Shown here piece after piece: positions 47,672 to 56,714 of a DNA stretch of 64,000 bases. Source of the stretch: JBMNGW01 sp050950025 (GTDB lineage: Bacteria; Spirochaetota; Spirochaetia; Sphaerochaetales; Sphaerochaetaceae). The notes under the pieces are model-generated. The model made no database searches. It saw only the letters and a program-made list of their open reading frames with translations, and was not told where the DNA came from. The stretch spans positions 1 through 64,000 of the forward strand of contig JBMNGW010000009.1 in the NCBI GenBank assembly GCA_050950025.1, read 5' to 3'. The position numbers were made by a program, and so were the translations under genes. Every line of letters begins with the position of its first letter. The stretch's first letter is position 1.

Positions 47672-47701
47672 CTAAGATTTACAACAGACAGGCTTCACCA
47701 T
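47672..47701 (-). pseudogene. Remnant of an abiEii-type toxin gene start
   Basis: An ATG at 47701 overlaps the end of the AbiEi-like gene in the way toxin genes of this type usually do. It reads MVKPVCCKS and then stops at 47672. AbiEii-type nucleotidyltransferases often start with a similar M-I/V-K-P. Downstream minus-strand frames show no nucleotidyltransferase motif (GGT). The toxin is thus absent or reduced to this stub. Confidence 0.4.
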
Positions 47702-48420
47702 ACATCGATTGACGTCTTTTCGCGAAGGAAATCAAAGACTTCTTTCACCTTGTTCCTTCTTCGAGCATAACGTAGCATTGAGACTTGGTTGATACGATAT
47801 GTTGCGAACATCATCTCAATCGCAGAGGGATAGTCACCTTTAAAAATCATGAGATTCTTGTTTGCAAACAAATCAACAATCAGCTTCTCCAGAGGCACCT
47901 GATATGACTCACCATCTGATTTGGGTGCCTCTGAGACCAAGCGGTCGATGATGATTCCATCATCGGTGCCATATAGCAGTATCTCTTGGGCTTTAGGTCT
48001 CAACAGCACCCTGCCCGGGAATCTTTCAACAAGAGCAAAGAACACAAAATCCCAACCATCCTTCTCTACCTCGAGGAAGATCTGATTGTGTGCCACTTGG
48101 TGATTGAAAAACTCATTGAGCCAGGACAATTCCCAAACTCTATAGGAAAGCAAAGGAAACTGCTTCTGCATGTACTCGATAACCTGCAAGGCTGTATGGG
48201 AATATTTACCGATAAAGACGCTTTTAGTCGGCTCCTTCTCGGCTTTCTTATATTGATTACGTCCAACTCTGATTAGCAAGGCGGAATCTTGCAGAGTTTC
48301 CAACAAATATCTGAGTTGCGTCTTTTTGAAGGTGGGCTCGACAATCTGTGCGGCATACAGTATCTGCTGTCTTGTAAACGTGTCATCTGCTAATTTTTGC
48401 ATGATTGCATACTTGTTCAT
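47695..48420 (-). CDS. AbiEi-like antitoxin/regulator (DUF6577 type)
   Basis: A 241-residue protein of the DUF6577/AbiEi-like group. Start at the ATG 48420 (MNKYAIMQKLADD) behind GGTGAT. It has an N-terminal winged helix (FTRQQILYAAQIVEPTFKK onward) ending in LLIRVGRNQYKKA, then the typical core: LSYRVWELSWLNEFFNHQ, VPLEKLIVDLFANKN and the end LRYARRRNKVKEVFDFL. In type IV toxin-antitoxin or Abi systems such proteins repress the operon and counter an AbiEii nucleotidyltransferase. Here the toxin gene is missing downstream (only a stub), so the antitoxin is an orphan. It is flanked by gene-poor sequence on both sides. Confidence 0.75.
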   Translation of the reverse strand: MNKYAIMQKLADDTFTRQQILYAAQIVEPTFKKTQLRYLLETLQDSALLIRVGRNQYKKAEKEPTKSVFIGKYSHTALQVIEYMQKQFPLLSYRVWELSWLNEFFNHQVAHNQIFLEVEKDGWDFVFFALVERFPGRVLLRPKAQEILLYGTDDGIIIDRLVSEAPKSDGESYQVPLEKLIVDLFANKNLMIFKGDYPSAIEMMFATYRINQVSMLRYARRRNKVKEVFDFLREKTSIDVW

Positions 48421-48725
48421 ACTTATCACCGCCCAGCCATTTCGGCAAATATCTATTTTTTTGCCGTTTTGGCTTTTCTCCATGCGAAAGCTATTGTAAC
48501 AGCTTCTGCCATATAGCGCTTAATTTTTGAGCTTTATTTCAAGTTTACTAGGCTTGCTACTGTGCACTACGATAAGAAGTCAAACAAAAGGGTAAAAACA
48601 TAATTTCCTTGATCAAAGAAATTTCATCTTACGTGCTCCCTTGCATGCTGCCAGTGTTACTCTCTTTTGACACCTAATGCTGGAAGGCTACTTTGTTTAA
48701 TTACTCAAAATAAGCAGGACTGTGG

Positions 48726-48731
48726 TATAGT
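48726..48731 (+). promoter_or_regulatory. Extended -10 promoter of the P13-like gene
   Basis: TATAGT preceded by TGG (TGn extension) at 48723-48725; no good -35 box at 17 bases. The start codon is 26 bases downstream and has its own GGGAGGG site. Confidence 0.55.
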
Positions 48732-48757
48732 CAGAGTATTCTCATCGGGAGGGATGT

Positions 48758-49459
48758 ATGAAACGGACCATCTTGCTTATCGTTCTTTTTCTTTTAGTCT
48801 TGCAAAGTGCTACTGCCCTTGTCCCCTTGTCAATGAGCCTTGGCTCAAAGATTATCGATATTGCCACCCATAAAGGTAAAACACAAGTGACCCTGCAAGA
48901 TGGGCAACTTGTCACTTTGGGAGGATCAAGAATCGGTAAATTAAAACAAACGCTTTTAGAGTATTCCTTTGTCGATCTTCCTTTTGACCAAAGGCTTGAT
49001 GTGTACCAACAAAGCAGCCAGAACCTTTTGTGGCCCTCCGTTAAGGGCGCTTTGATTGGTTTTGGCGGCGGCTCGTCTATCCAAGGAGACTGGGTTGGAG
49101 GGTTGGTTGGTCTTATTGCCGATACTGCTTCGGCAACTGCCATCGGAACGGGCTTGGGTCTTATGTTCATCGATATGATAATCCACGGCATGTTTGGCGT
49201 TGAATATCCTCCCGATGATTCGGAGCTCTACGATATATCGAAAGCCTTACTGATTGGCGGAGCAATTGGACTGGGAGCCAGTCGCGTCCTCCAAGCCACT
49301 TGGCCTCTGATCTACGGCAGTCGGTACAACAGCACTTTAAGAAAAGGGTTGGGAATTGACAAAAAAGGCAACGATGCCTTTGCCCTGTCTATTATTCCTT
49401 TGCCACAAGCATCGGGGTATATGAGTCTGGTGGTGGCAACAACTATCCCCATCGGATAA
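48758..49459 (+). CDS. Probable P13-family membrane protein
   Basis: A 233-residue secreted protein with a signal peptide (MKRTILLIVLFLLVLQSATA). A glycine-rich hydrophobic region follows: ALIGFGGGSSIQGDWVGGL at about 98-116, then GTGLGLMFIDMIIHG and ALLIGGAIGLGASR. The GFGxGSxxQGDxxGG pattern and the alternation of glycine-rich helices fit the P13 porin family first seen in Borrelia and also present in other spirochaetes. Porin activity is not proven for distant members. It is followed 15 bases later by a PAP2 phosphatase gene and may share its transcript. Confidence 0.55.
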   Translation: MKRTILLIVLFLLVLQSATALVPLSMSLGSKIIDIATHKGKTQVTLQDGQLVTLGGSRIGKLKQTLLEYSFVDLPFDQRLDVYQQSSQNLLWPSVKGALIGFGGGSSIQGDWVGGLVGLIADTASATAIGTGLGLMFIDMIIHGMFGVEYPPDDSELYDISKALLIGGAIGLGASRVLQATWPLIYGSRYNSTLRKGLGIDKKGNDAFALSIIPLPQASGYMSLVVATTIPIG

Positions 49460-49474
49460 AAGCGAGGTCTCAGA

Positions 49475-50380
49475 ATGCAAGAAGCTTTGCTCCTCTTTTT
49501 TCAAAAACTCTCCTCTCCGGTATTGGATACCGTAGTTCAAGTACTCACGTTTTTTGGCGAAGAGACGGTGTTTATCCTTTTTATTGCCGCTTTATTGTGG
49601 TGCTTTTCCAAACAAAAAGGGTTTGCTATCTACAGCTCCCTTTTTAGTGCCCTTATCGGCATGAGTGTGCTCAAAGCTCTTATCAAATACCCCCGTCCGT
49701 TCCAAGTTTTGGGTGACATTGAAGGCAAGCGCCTTTCTACGGCTACCGGTTACTCTTTCCCCAGCGGCCATAGTACAGGAGCAGCTGCCTTTTATAGCTC
49801 TGTTTCACTTATCTACAAAAAGCGGTGGCTCTCAATTGTCAGTGCTTTACTAATTGCACTGGTGGGATTATCACGGATCTATTTAGGAGTCCATTGGCCT
49901 TTGGATGTCTTTGGAGGCCTTGCTTTAGGAATCGGGGTCTCTTTTGCTTTAAGCTCTTTCTTCTTTCATCTGTATGAGCAGAAAGAGAAACTAAGGAGCT
50001 TTTGTTTTGCCGTTGGCATCGGCAGCACTATTGTTGCCGTTGGACTGACGCTTTTACTCATCTTAGAAAAAGCCGATCCGTTGGGCTTTAGTGATCCGAT
50101 GAAACTCTTTGCCTTAGCAGGCGGAGGGTATTTGGGATTCGCTTGGGAGCAAAAACATATCAATTATGTCACAGAGGCTAATTTGGCTGTGAAGCTTCTG
50201 CGGTTGGTCTTTGGGTTGGCAATCCTTTTTTTCATTCAGAGTCTGAAAAGCATCTTAGGAGCACATTTGGCAATTACCTTAATACGCTACTACCTCATTG
50301 GCCTGTGGGTAACATTTTTGTATCCGTTGATTGGCAGCAAAATTCCGGTAGGCAACAACCACTATTTCTTTGACTGCTGA
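49475..50380 (+). CDS. PAP2-type membrane phosphatase
   Basis: A 301-residue polytopic membrane protein with the PAP2/lipid phosphatase signature in three parts: KALIKYPRP (K-x6-R-P), PSGHS with the catalytic His, and SRIYLGVHWPLDV. Eight hydrophobic segments are visible, about two more than a minimal PAP2. Likely substrates are undecaprenyl diphosphate or phosphatidate; sequence alone cannot decide. Its 3' end overlaps topA by 19 bases on the opposite strand. An AGGTCTC stretch is the only ribosome-site-like sequence near its ATG. Confidence 0.88.
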   Translation: MQEALLLFFQKLSSPVLDTVVQVLTFFGEETVFILFIAALLWCFSKQKGFAIYSSLFSALIGMSVLKALIKYPRPFQVLGDIEGKRLSTATGYSFPSGHSTGAAAFYSSVSLIYKKRWLSIVSALLIALVGLSRIYLGVHWPLDVFGGLALGIGVSFALSSFFFHLYEQKEKLRSFCFAVGIGSTIVAVGLTLLLILEKADPLGFSDPMKLFALAGGGYLGFAWEQKHINYVTEANLAVKLLRLVFGLAILFFIQSLKSILGAHLAITLIRYYLIGLWVTFLYPLIGSKIPVGNNHYFFDC

Positions 50381-52896
50381 GCAAGTTCAACCATCTGCTG
50401 TTGGGTAAGTTTTTCCAGCTCATTGGCATCTTTGCGCATCTCTTTGGGTAAAGTAAAGTTATCCTTGCCCCATTTTCCGTAGAAACCGTATTTACCGTTG
50501 AACACACCTAAGCTTTTACCCTCCAGCGGCTCAAATTCTTTAAGCGGGGGGGCTGCTCCCCTTTTGCCTGCACCTGGGCGGCGGCCCGGTTTGGGAGTGC
50601 GTAACAGTGTAAGGGCCTCTTCCAAGCTTACGGTGAAAACTGCCTCTTCATTGGCCAAAGAGCGAAATTCTCCGTCACTTCCCACATACGGGCCATAGCG
50701 GCCAATAGCGGCAATGACATCTTTGCCCGTATCGGGGTGGATGCCAATTTGGCGAGGCAGGTTAAGATAATTCACAATCTGCTTTAATTCCATCGTTGCC
50801 GGATCAATCCCTTTGGGAACAGAAGAGGTTTTGGGTTTGGGATTTTCCTCACTCTTTTGCCCCAGTTGGAAATACGGGCCAAATTTTCCACTTAAAAGAT
50901 AAATGGGCAGTCCACTGTCGGGATCGACTCCTATGCTTTCTAAAGCATCGCCATTTTTTTTCACCTCTAATAAAGCGGCCAATTGCTCGGCTCCCGTTGT
51001 TCCGGGGTACACATCGGCAGGTATTGAGGCATTCAGGTCGCCTTTGCTGATATACGGGCCGTACTTACCTATCATCACAGCATAGGGATCACTGATATAA
51101 GGAATTTCAATCCTTTTGGCATCGGCTGGTTTTACACTCTCCAATTTTTCATCTACTTGCTCTTTAAGTCCTTGTTTACCCTCATAGAATGTTTTCAGAT
51201 AATCAAGTTGGTGGGCCTTGCCTGCGGCAATAGCGTCAAGATGGCTCTCCATATCGGAAGTAAATTGATATTCAACTAATTGTTCAAAATGCTTTTCCAG
51301 CAACTGGACCACAGCAAAGCCGACAAAAGTGGGCAATAGGGCTGTCCCCTCTTTAACGACATACGCTTTTTCAAACAGACGGTCGATAATGGTTGCATAG
51401 GTGGAAGGTCTGCCGATTCCCTGCTTTTCCAACTCTTGAACTACAGTGGCTTCGGTAAAGCGGGCAGGAGGTTTGGTCTGGTGTTCAGTATTTTCAAGAC
51501 TCTTAAGCTCAACAGACTCCTGTTCTTGCATATGGGGCAAAAATGTCTCCGAATCTTCAAGTGCAGCTTCGGGGTCATCTTTACCCTCCACATAGGCGCG
51601 GATAAATCCGGCAAAAGCAATCCTGTTGCCGCTGGCACCGAAAGTGGCATCATCAACTTCAATTTTGACAATGGTTGATATTTTTATGGCATCGGCCATC
51701 TGACTGGCCACTGTCCGTTTCCAAATTAAATCGTAAAGGGCTTTTTCAGTCCCTTTTAAAGCAGTTTTATCGGGGTGAACAAATGTTTCCCCCGCAGGGC
51801 GAATAGCTTCGTGAGCCTCTTGAGCCGATGAGCTTTTGGCAGAATATTGGCGGGAAGTGGGACTCAAATAATCGGAGCCAAAAAGAGAGGCGGCAACATC
51901 ACGAGCTGCTTTTATCCCCTCTTGGCTCAGTGAAGGAGAGTCGGTTCGCATGTAGGTAATTAAGCCACTTTCATAGAGCTTTTGAGCAATGCTCATCGTC
52001 TGTTTGGCACTGAGGCGGAGTTTACGACTCCCTTCTTGTTGCAAAGTGGAAGTGATGAAAGGGGGAGCAGGTCGCTGTTTTTTCTCTTTTTCTTCAATTT
52101 GGACTACTTTCCATTCTGAGGTGTGTAACCGCTTGGCCAACTCTGTGGCTCCGTTTTCATCTAGCAGCAGCACCTGTGTTTTTTTCAACTTCCCGGTTGT
52201 TGCATCAAAATCTTTGCCGCTAGCCAAACGCTTAGAGCCCACTTTTTCAAGTCGAGCTGTAAAGCTTTCGTTGCGCTTGGTAATAAGATCGGCTTTCAGC
52301 CCCCAGTAATCGGAGCTGACAAATGCCATCCGCTGGCGCTCTCGTTCGACAATCATTCGCAGTCCCGGACTTTGCACCCGTCCTGCCGAAAGATTTTGCA
52401 ATGAAAGCTTGCGCCATAAAAAGGGGGAGATGGTGTAGCCGTAGAGGCGATCGAGAATACGACGGGCCTCTTGAGCTTGGACTAAATCCATATCCAGCTC
52501 TCTTCCATGCTCAAGAGCATGGAGAATCGCTTTTTTTGTAATCTCGTGAAACACCATCCTCTGATACGGTACTTTGGGTTTCAGCAACTCCACTAAATGC
52601 CAAGAAATACTCTCACCTTCACGGTCTTCATCCGTTGCCAGTAGCAGGTGGGAACTGGTGGCAAGTTCTCTTTTGAATTCTCGAATAATTTTCTCTTTGC
52701 CTTTGGCAACAACATAATTGGGCTCGTAGTTATTTTGGACATCAATTGCAAGATCTTTAGCAGGTAAATCGCGCACATGGCCATTACAAGCCATAACCGT
52801 GTAATCAGAAGGGAGAAATTTCTTGATGGTTTTGGCTTTAGTGGGGGATTCTACAATAATAAGGGTCTTCGTTCCATTTTTCTTCGTATTGGCCAT
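50362..52896 (-). CDS. topA: DNA topoisomerase I
   Basis: An 844-residue type IA topoisomerase that relaxes negative supercoils. The Toprim domain opens with TLIIVESPTKAKTI and contains ATDEDREGESI; the strand-cleaving Tyr315 is in GLITYMRTDS. HEAIRPA and RFTEATVVQELEKQGIGRPS follow. The C-terminal third has no zinc fingers; instead it has four repeats with G-K/R-Y/F-G-P/F-Y (GKYGPYISKG, GKFGPYFQLG, GRYGPYVGSD, GKYGFYGKWG), the Toprim_C_rpt type common in some lineages. The ATG has an AAAGGT site. It ends within the convergent PAP2 gene. Confidence 0.97.
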   Translation of the reverse strand: MANTKKNGTKTLIIVESPTKAKTIKKFLPSDYTVMACNGHVRDLPAKDLAIDVQNNYEPNYVVAKGKEKIIREFKRELATSSHLLLATDEDREGESISWHLVELLKPKVPYQRMVFHEITKKAILHALEHGRELDMDLVQAQEARRILDRLYGYTISPFLWRKLSLQNLSAGRVQSPGLRMIVERERQRMAFVSSDYWGLKADLITKRNESFTARLEKVGSKRLASGKDFDATTGKLKKTQVLLLDENGATELAKRLHTSEWKVVQIEEKEKKQRPAPPFITSTLQQEGSRKLRLSAKQTMSIAQKLYESGLITYMRTDSPSLSQEGIKAARDVAASLFGSDYLSPTSRQYSAKSSSAQEAHEAIRPAGETFVHPDKTALKGTEKALYDLIWKRTVASQMADAIKISTIVKIEVDDATFGASGNRIAFAGFIRAYVEGKDDPEAALEDSETFLPHMQEQESVELKSLENTEHQTKPPARFTEATVVQELEKQGIGRPSTYATIIDRLFEKAYVVKEGTALLPTFVGFAVVQLLEKHFEQLVEYQFTSDMESHLDAIAAGKAHQLDYLKTFYEGKQGLKEQVDEKLESVKPADAKRIEIPYISDPYAVMIGKYGPYISKGDLNASIPADVYPGTTGAEQLAALLEVKKNGDALESIGVDPDSGLPIYLLSGKFGPYFQLGQKSEENPKPKTSSVPKGIDPATMELKQIVNYLNLPRQIGIHPDTGKDVIAAIGRYGPYVGSDGEFRSLANEEAVFTVSLEEALTLLRTPKPGRRPGAGKRGAAPPLKEFEPLEGKSLGVFNGKYGFYGKWGKDNFTLPKEMRKDANELEKLTQQQMVELAQQSKK

Positions 52897-52983
52897 AATT
52901 GTCTACCTTTTGCTGTATATAAGCTCTTTTGCCTAATACAGACGAACTACAGTTATAGGAAGTGGTTCTCATTTTGTCAACGA

Positions 52984-53012
52984 TTGACAGGGCTCTGATG
53001 TAAGGACACAAT
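52984..53012 (+). promoter_or_regulatory. Promoter of the LiaF-like gene, leaderless arrangement
   Basis: TTGACA at 52984-52989 (consensus -35), 17 bases, CACAAT at 53007-53012, then six bases to the ATG at 53019. An AAGG at 53002-53005 is too far upstream to serve as a ribosome site. Confidence 0.6.
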
Positions 53013-53018
53013 GGCCTT

Positions 53019-53477
53019 ATGAAACAGCAGCATGCTAAATTAGTGCTTGGCCTACTGATTATTTTTGGGGGAATTAATCTGATACCCAAAGCATTGGAAC
53101 TCTCTTTTTCCCTTTTGTTTTCTGGATGGTGGGCGTTATTACTGAGTTGTATCGCCTTAGCTTCCACTGTTTTTGGTAGTGTCAATCAGTGGGTCGTGGT
53201 GTGGCTTTTTCCCCAATCACACAACTGGCTTTCCCTTTGGCTTGCTACTTCGCTGTTTGTCGGAGGAGCAATCATTATCTTGGGTCTTCTTTTTCTGCTA
53301 AAGAGCAAAGATGAGAAAAAATATCATTTTCCCCACTTTTTTCATACGCAGAAAAAAGACGATACTGATGCTCCTTCTTACAGTGCCGTTTTTAGTGGAA
53401 TGGAGATGAATAACAGCTTAATTAATCTAAGCAGCTGTACTTTGTTGACTATTTTTGGAGGCAGCGAAATTTTGTGA
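53019..53477 (+). CDS. Short LiaF-like membrane protein
   Basis: A 152-residue protein with three hydrophobic segments (about residues 7-25, 32-50 and 68-92) and a short cytoplasmic tail. The last ~35 residues read PSYSAVFSGMEMNNSLINLS ... TIFGGSEIL, which resembles the first beta-helix rungs of LiaF-type or DUF5668 proteins that normally continue for 80 or more residues. The rest of that domain is absent. The stop overlaps the GTG of the next gene (GTGA), so the two are probably coupled. Membrane-stress sensing is the family role, but with such a short tail this is doubtful here. Confidence 0.5.
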   Translation: MKQQHAKLVLGLLIIFGGINLIPKALELSFSLLFSGWWALLLSCIALASTVFGSVNQWVVVWLFPQSHNWLSLWLATSLFVGGAIIILGLLFLLKSKDEKKYHFPHFFHTQKKDDTDAPSYSAVFSGMEMNNSLINLSSCTLLTIFGGSEIL

Positions 53478-54202
53478 ATAGGAAGTCCAGTCCTCTGTTA
53501 AAAGTTATTAACGTAGCCTTTTTAATTGGTGTGTTGGCTCTCTTTGGCAGCTGCGCTGTTTTTCAAGGCTTGCAGCTTACCGCCACTTCACAGGGGTGGG
53601 CAACAACCGATTTGTATGTCTACGACTTTTTCTTAACACTGCTTGAAGATTTTGAGCCTTTTTCGGAAACTGAGCGGACTGTCTCAATTATGGATGAACA
53701 TGTTGATGATGTGATGAGGCAGTTGCATGCTTCACCAAGTGCCACTCACATATCGTTAGTCAAAAACAGCAAAAACAGCTATTTCATCGATTTCACTTTC
53801 TCCAGCTTAGTTAATTTGCTCAATGATTTGAATCGTAACCAACAGCAAAATATCATCAGAGTAAAGGGCAACTCGCTCCACTTTTACCTCGATATCGATA
53901 ATTATCCCCAGCTGGAAAATATGGTCCCCTTTTTACAAGATCCCAATTTTGAAACTTTTGGACCTTTGTATAACATTGGTATGAGTGAAGAAGAGTATCT
54001 TGATATGATTAGCTACATCCTAGGAGAGGAAGGGCCCCCTTCAATTGAAAGCAGTATTATCGCACTGAATTTCACCACCCCCTCGCCAATCACCTCTTAT
54101 AGTGGAGGGGAAAAAACTGGGGCTAATTCAATCCGTTTTGATATCCCCCTCATCGATTTTCTGCTACTGGCAACTCCTATTGAGTTTAGTCTTTCGTGGT
54201 AA
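53474..54202 (+). CDS. Putative lipoprotein of unknown function
   Basis: A 242-residue protein that starts with GTG in overlap with the preceding stop; no close Shine-Dalgarno, so translation is probably coupled. The N-terminus is a signal with a lipobox-like LALFGSCAVFQG; the cysteine would be lipidated. The rest is soluble with no family I recognise; SIMDEHVDDVMRQLHAS and DIDNYPQLENMVPFL are the clearest helices. It is in one transcript with the LiaF-like gene and converges on ychF, ending one base short of its stop. Function unknown. Confidence 0.65.
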   Translation: MNRKSSPLLKVINVAFLIGVLALFGSCAVFQGLQLTATSQGWATTDLYVYDFFLTLLEDFEPFSETERTVSIMDEHVDDVMRQLHASPSATHISLVKNSKNSYFIDFTFSSLVNLLNDLNRNQQQNIIRVKGNSLHFYLDIDNYPQLENMVPFLQDPNFETFGPLYNIGMSEEEYLDMISYILGEEGPPSIESSIIALNFTTPSPITSYSGGEKTGANSIRFDIPLIDFLLLATPIEFSLSW

Positions 54203-54203
54203 C

Positions 54204-55310
54204 TTAGAGATTGAAACGGAAGTGCATCACATCTCCGTCTTGCACTTCATACTCTTTACCCTCAATTCGTAATTTACCCGCCTCTTTTAGCTTGACTTCG
54301 CTTTTATAGGTAAACAAGTCGGTGCAGTGGTAAACTTCGGCTCTAATAAACCCTTTTTCAAAGTCGGTATGGATAACCCCTGCTGCCGCGGGAGCTTTAT
54401 CGCCGGCATGGATTGTCCAGGCCCTATTCTCATCGCTGCCGGCTGTGAAGAAGGTCCTTAATCCCAATGCATGATAAGCGCTACGAATCAGGGTGTTGAG
54501 TCCCGATTCTTTTAGCTGGGAAGCTTCCAAAAACTCCAGTTTTTCCTCTTCGCTTTCCAAAGCCGCTATTTCTGCCTCTATTTTGCCGCAAATTTCAACA
54601 ATTTCAGAATTTTCGGCTGCGGCAATTGCTTTAACCGTCTTAACGTGTTGGTTGGGCACACCAATCATATTCTCTTCTATGTTGCACACATAAATTACCG
54701 GCTTAAGGGTAATCAGGTGCAAATCGCTAAGCAGCTCTTTTTCTTCGGCACTGAGGCCCAAGTTACGGACCGCTTGGCCTTCAGAGAGCTCTTGTAGCAA
54801 CCGCTCTAAAAGCGGCAACACTTTTTGAGCTTGCTTGGCAGTCTCTTTATCTAAGCGCGTCATTTTGGCCAACCGTTGGTACCGTTTATCGACAGTTTCA
54901 AAATCGGCTAAGGCTAGCTCAATGTTAATGGTTTCAATATCGCTAGCAGGGTCAACTTTATTGGCCACATGAATAATGTTTTCATCATCAAAGCAGCGCA
55001 CCACATGAATAAGGGCTCCGACTTCCCTAATGGATGCTAAAAAGCGGTTACCCAACCCTTCCCCTTTGGAAGCACCTGCTACCAACCCTGCGATATCGAC
55101 GAATTCTACCACGGCGGGAATTACTTTTTTGGCCGGGATAAGAGCCGCGATGGCATCCAGGCGCCGATCGGGAACATTGACTATGCCAACATTAGGATTG
55201 ATAGTGCAAAAAGGATAATTGGCTGTTTCAGCCGGTGCGTTTGAGAGCGCAGAAAACATGGTGGATTTGCCAACGTTAGGCAAACCCACGATACCGCAAT
55301 TTAAACCCAT
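54204..55310 (-). CDS. ychF: Redox-regulated ATPase YchF
   Basis: A 368-residue Obg-family P-loop protein. Start at the ATG 55310 (MGLNCGIVGLPNVGKST) behind AGAGG; an upstream start at 55355 would add 15 unrelated residues. G1 is GLPNVGKS, G3 DIAGLV, and the G4 motif is modified to NIEE (normally NKxD), as in all YchF, which explains ATP rather than GTP preference. The C-terminal TGS domain is present (FFTAGSDENRAWTIHAG onward). It works in translation or stress response; the precise role is debated. Convergent with the lipoprotein gene. Confidence 0.96.
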   Translation of the reverse strand: MGLNCGIVGLPNVGKSTMFSALSNAPAETANYPFCTINPNVGIVNVPDRRLDAIAALIPAKKVIPAVVEFVDIAGLVAGASKGEGLGNRFLASIREVGALIHVVRCFDDENIIHVANKVDPASDIETINIELALADFETVDKRYQRLAKMTRLDKETAKQAQKVLPLLERLLQELSEGQAVRNLGLSAEEKELLSDLHLITLKPVIYVCNIEENMIGVPNQHVKTVKAIAAAENSEIVEICGKIEAEIAALESEEEKLEFLEASQLKESGLNTLIRSAYHALGLRTFFTAGSDENRAWTIHAGDKAPAAAGVIHTDFEKGFIRAEVYHCTDLFTYKSEVKLKEAGKLRIEGKEYEVQDGDVMHFRFNL

Positions 55311-55406
55311 GGGGGAACCTCTTAATCTGCTTGTAATGCCAGACGAGTATACCATATACTGTAAAAAAAGATAAACCAGTGGAGCAGGCCTATCGGCAAT
55401 TCACCT

Positions 55407-56675
55407 TTGATTACCATTTCTACCCAAAATCCTAAAGCACTACTTATCACCATTGTTCAAAGTGGCGAAAACCAAATCCAAACTCAAGCTCGGTTGGAAG
55501 AATTAGCCAGTTTGGCTCAGACAATGGAAGTCCAAGTGCTTTTGTCATTAACCATTGTGCTTAATCAAAAACATCCAGCCACCCTAATTGGCTCGGGCAA
55601 AGTTGAGGAGCTAAAAAGCCTCATTGACCTCCATAGTGCAGATCTTATTATTTTTGACCAAGAACTTCCCCCCCGAGCCCAAAGAAACTTAGAAAACAGG
55701 CTCGATTGTGCAGTTATCGATCGCCAAGAGGTCATCTTGCAGATTTTCAGTGACCGTGCAGCCACCAAAGAGGCCCGATTGCAAGTTGCTTTGGCCCGCC
55801 AGCAATACTCGTTGCCGCGCCTTACACGGCGGTGGACCCATTTATCACGGCAACGGGGAGGGATGAGAGGCACTCGTGATGCCGGAGAAACGCAGTTGGA
55901 GCTCGATCGCAGAATTGTCCTTAATACGATTTCTTCTTTAAAAAAAGAGTTAAAAAAAGTTGTTTCTCAGCGTTCGGTACAACGCAAATCACGCCTCAAT
56001 TCTCCTATTGCCACCTGTGCCATTGTTGGCTACACCAATGCCGGAAAATCTTCCTTACTTAATGCATTAAGCAACAGTTCAGTCTTAGTAGAAAATAAGC
56101 TTTTTGCCACCCTTGATCCGACAACTCGCACAATCACCCTCCCTTTAGGCAAACAAATGCTCTTATCTGATACTGTAGGCTTTGTCAGTAACCTTCCCCA
56201 CCAGTTAGTTGAAGCGTTCACTTCCACTTTGGAAGAGGCTACGTATGCCGATTGTATCCTTCATGTAATTGATGCTTCCCACCCCGATCCTTTAGGCTGT
56301 TTTGCGACCACGACCCAAGTTCTTCACTCCTTAGGGTGCTCTGAAAAGCCAACCATTCTTTTCATTAATAAAATGGATGCCCTTAGTGATGAATTTGCCA
56401 TTGCCCGCTTAAAAAGCGAACATCCTAAGGCTTTAGAGGGATCGGTGAAACAGAGAGTTGGAATTGATACATTGCTGCAGGCCTTAGAAGAGGCTGCAAC
56501 GTACGGGATGGTCCTCAAAAAGTATCTGTTGCCACTCGATCGCGGCGATCTTCTTGAGCGACTGCGTAATCAGGGGGCCCTATTGTACAGTGAATATATC
56601 GATGAAGGAATCACAGTCCAAGCTAAAGTGCCTTCTCACCTTATCGATGAGCTAGCCAAATTTGAACAGCTATAG
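55407..56675 (+). CDS. hflX: GTPase HflX
   Basis: A 422-residue HflX that binds 50S subunits and helps rescue stalled ribosomes. The N-terminal HflX domain is seen (KQKHPATLIGSGKVEEL-like segment and DQELPPRAQRNLE), then the linker GTRDAGETQLELDRR and the GTPase core: G1 GYTNAGKSSL, G3 DTVGFV, G4 NKMD. The only start near the domain is a TTG at 55407, without a good Shine-Dalgarno; a GGAG lies about 20 bases upstream. It ends in a strong bidirectional hairpin at 56676. Confidence 0.94.
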   Translation: MITISTQNPKALLITIVQSGENQIQTQARLEELASLAQTMEVQVLLSLTIVLNQKHPATLIGSGKVEELKSLIDLHSADLIIFDQELPPRAQRNLENRLDCAVIDRQEVILQIFSDRAATKEARLQVALARQQYSLPRLTRRWTHLSRQRGGMRGTRDAGETQLELDRRIVLNTISSLKKELKKVVSQRSVQRKSRLNSPIATCAIVGYTNAGKSSLLNALSNSSVLVENKLFATLDPTTRTITLPLGKQMLLSDTVGFVSNLPHQLVEAFTSTLEEATYADCILHVIDASHPDPLGCFATTTQVLHSLGCSEKPTILFINKMDALSDEFAIARLKSEHPKALEGSVKQRVGIDTLLQALEEAATYGMVLKKYLLPLDRGDLLERLRNQGALLYSEYIDEGITVQAKVPSHLIDELAKFEQL

Positions 56676-56702
56676 TAAAGGCTGCCAAGTTGGCAGCCTT
56701 TA
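56676..56702. terminator. Bidirectional terminator between hflX and the 56715 gene
   Basis: TAAAGGCTGCC at 56676-56686 and GGCAGCCTTTA at 56692-56702 form a perfect 11-bp stem with loop AAGTT. It can end both convergent transcripts; the T-run is short on each side. Confidence 0.75.
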
Positions 56703-56714
56703 CAATGCTAAAAA

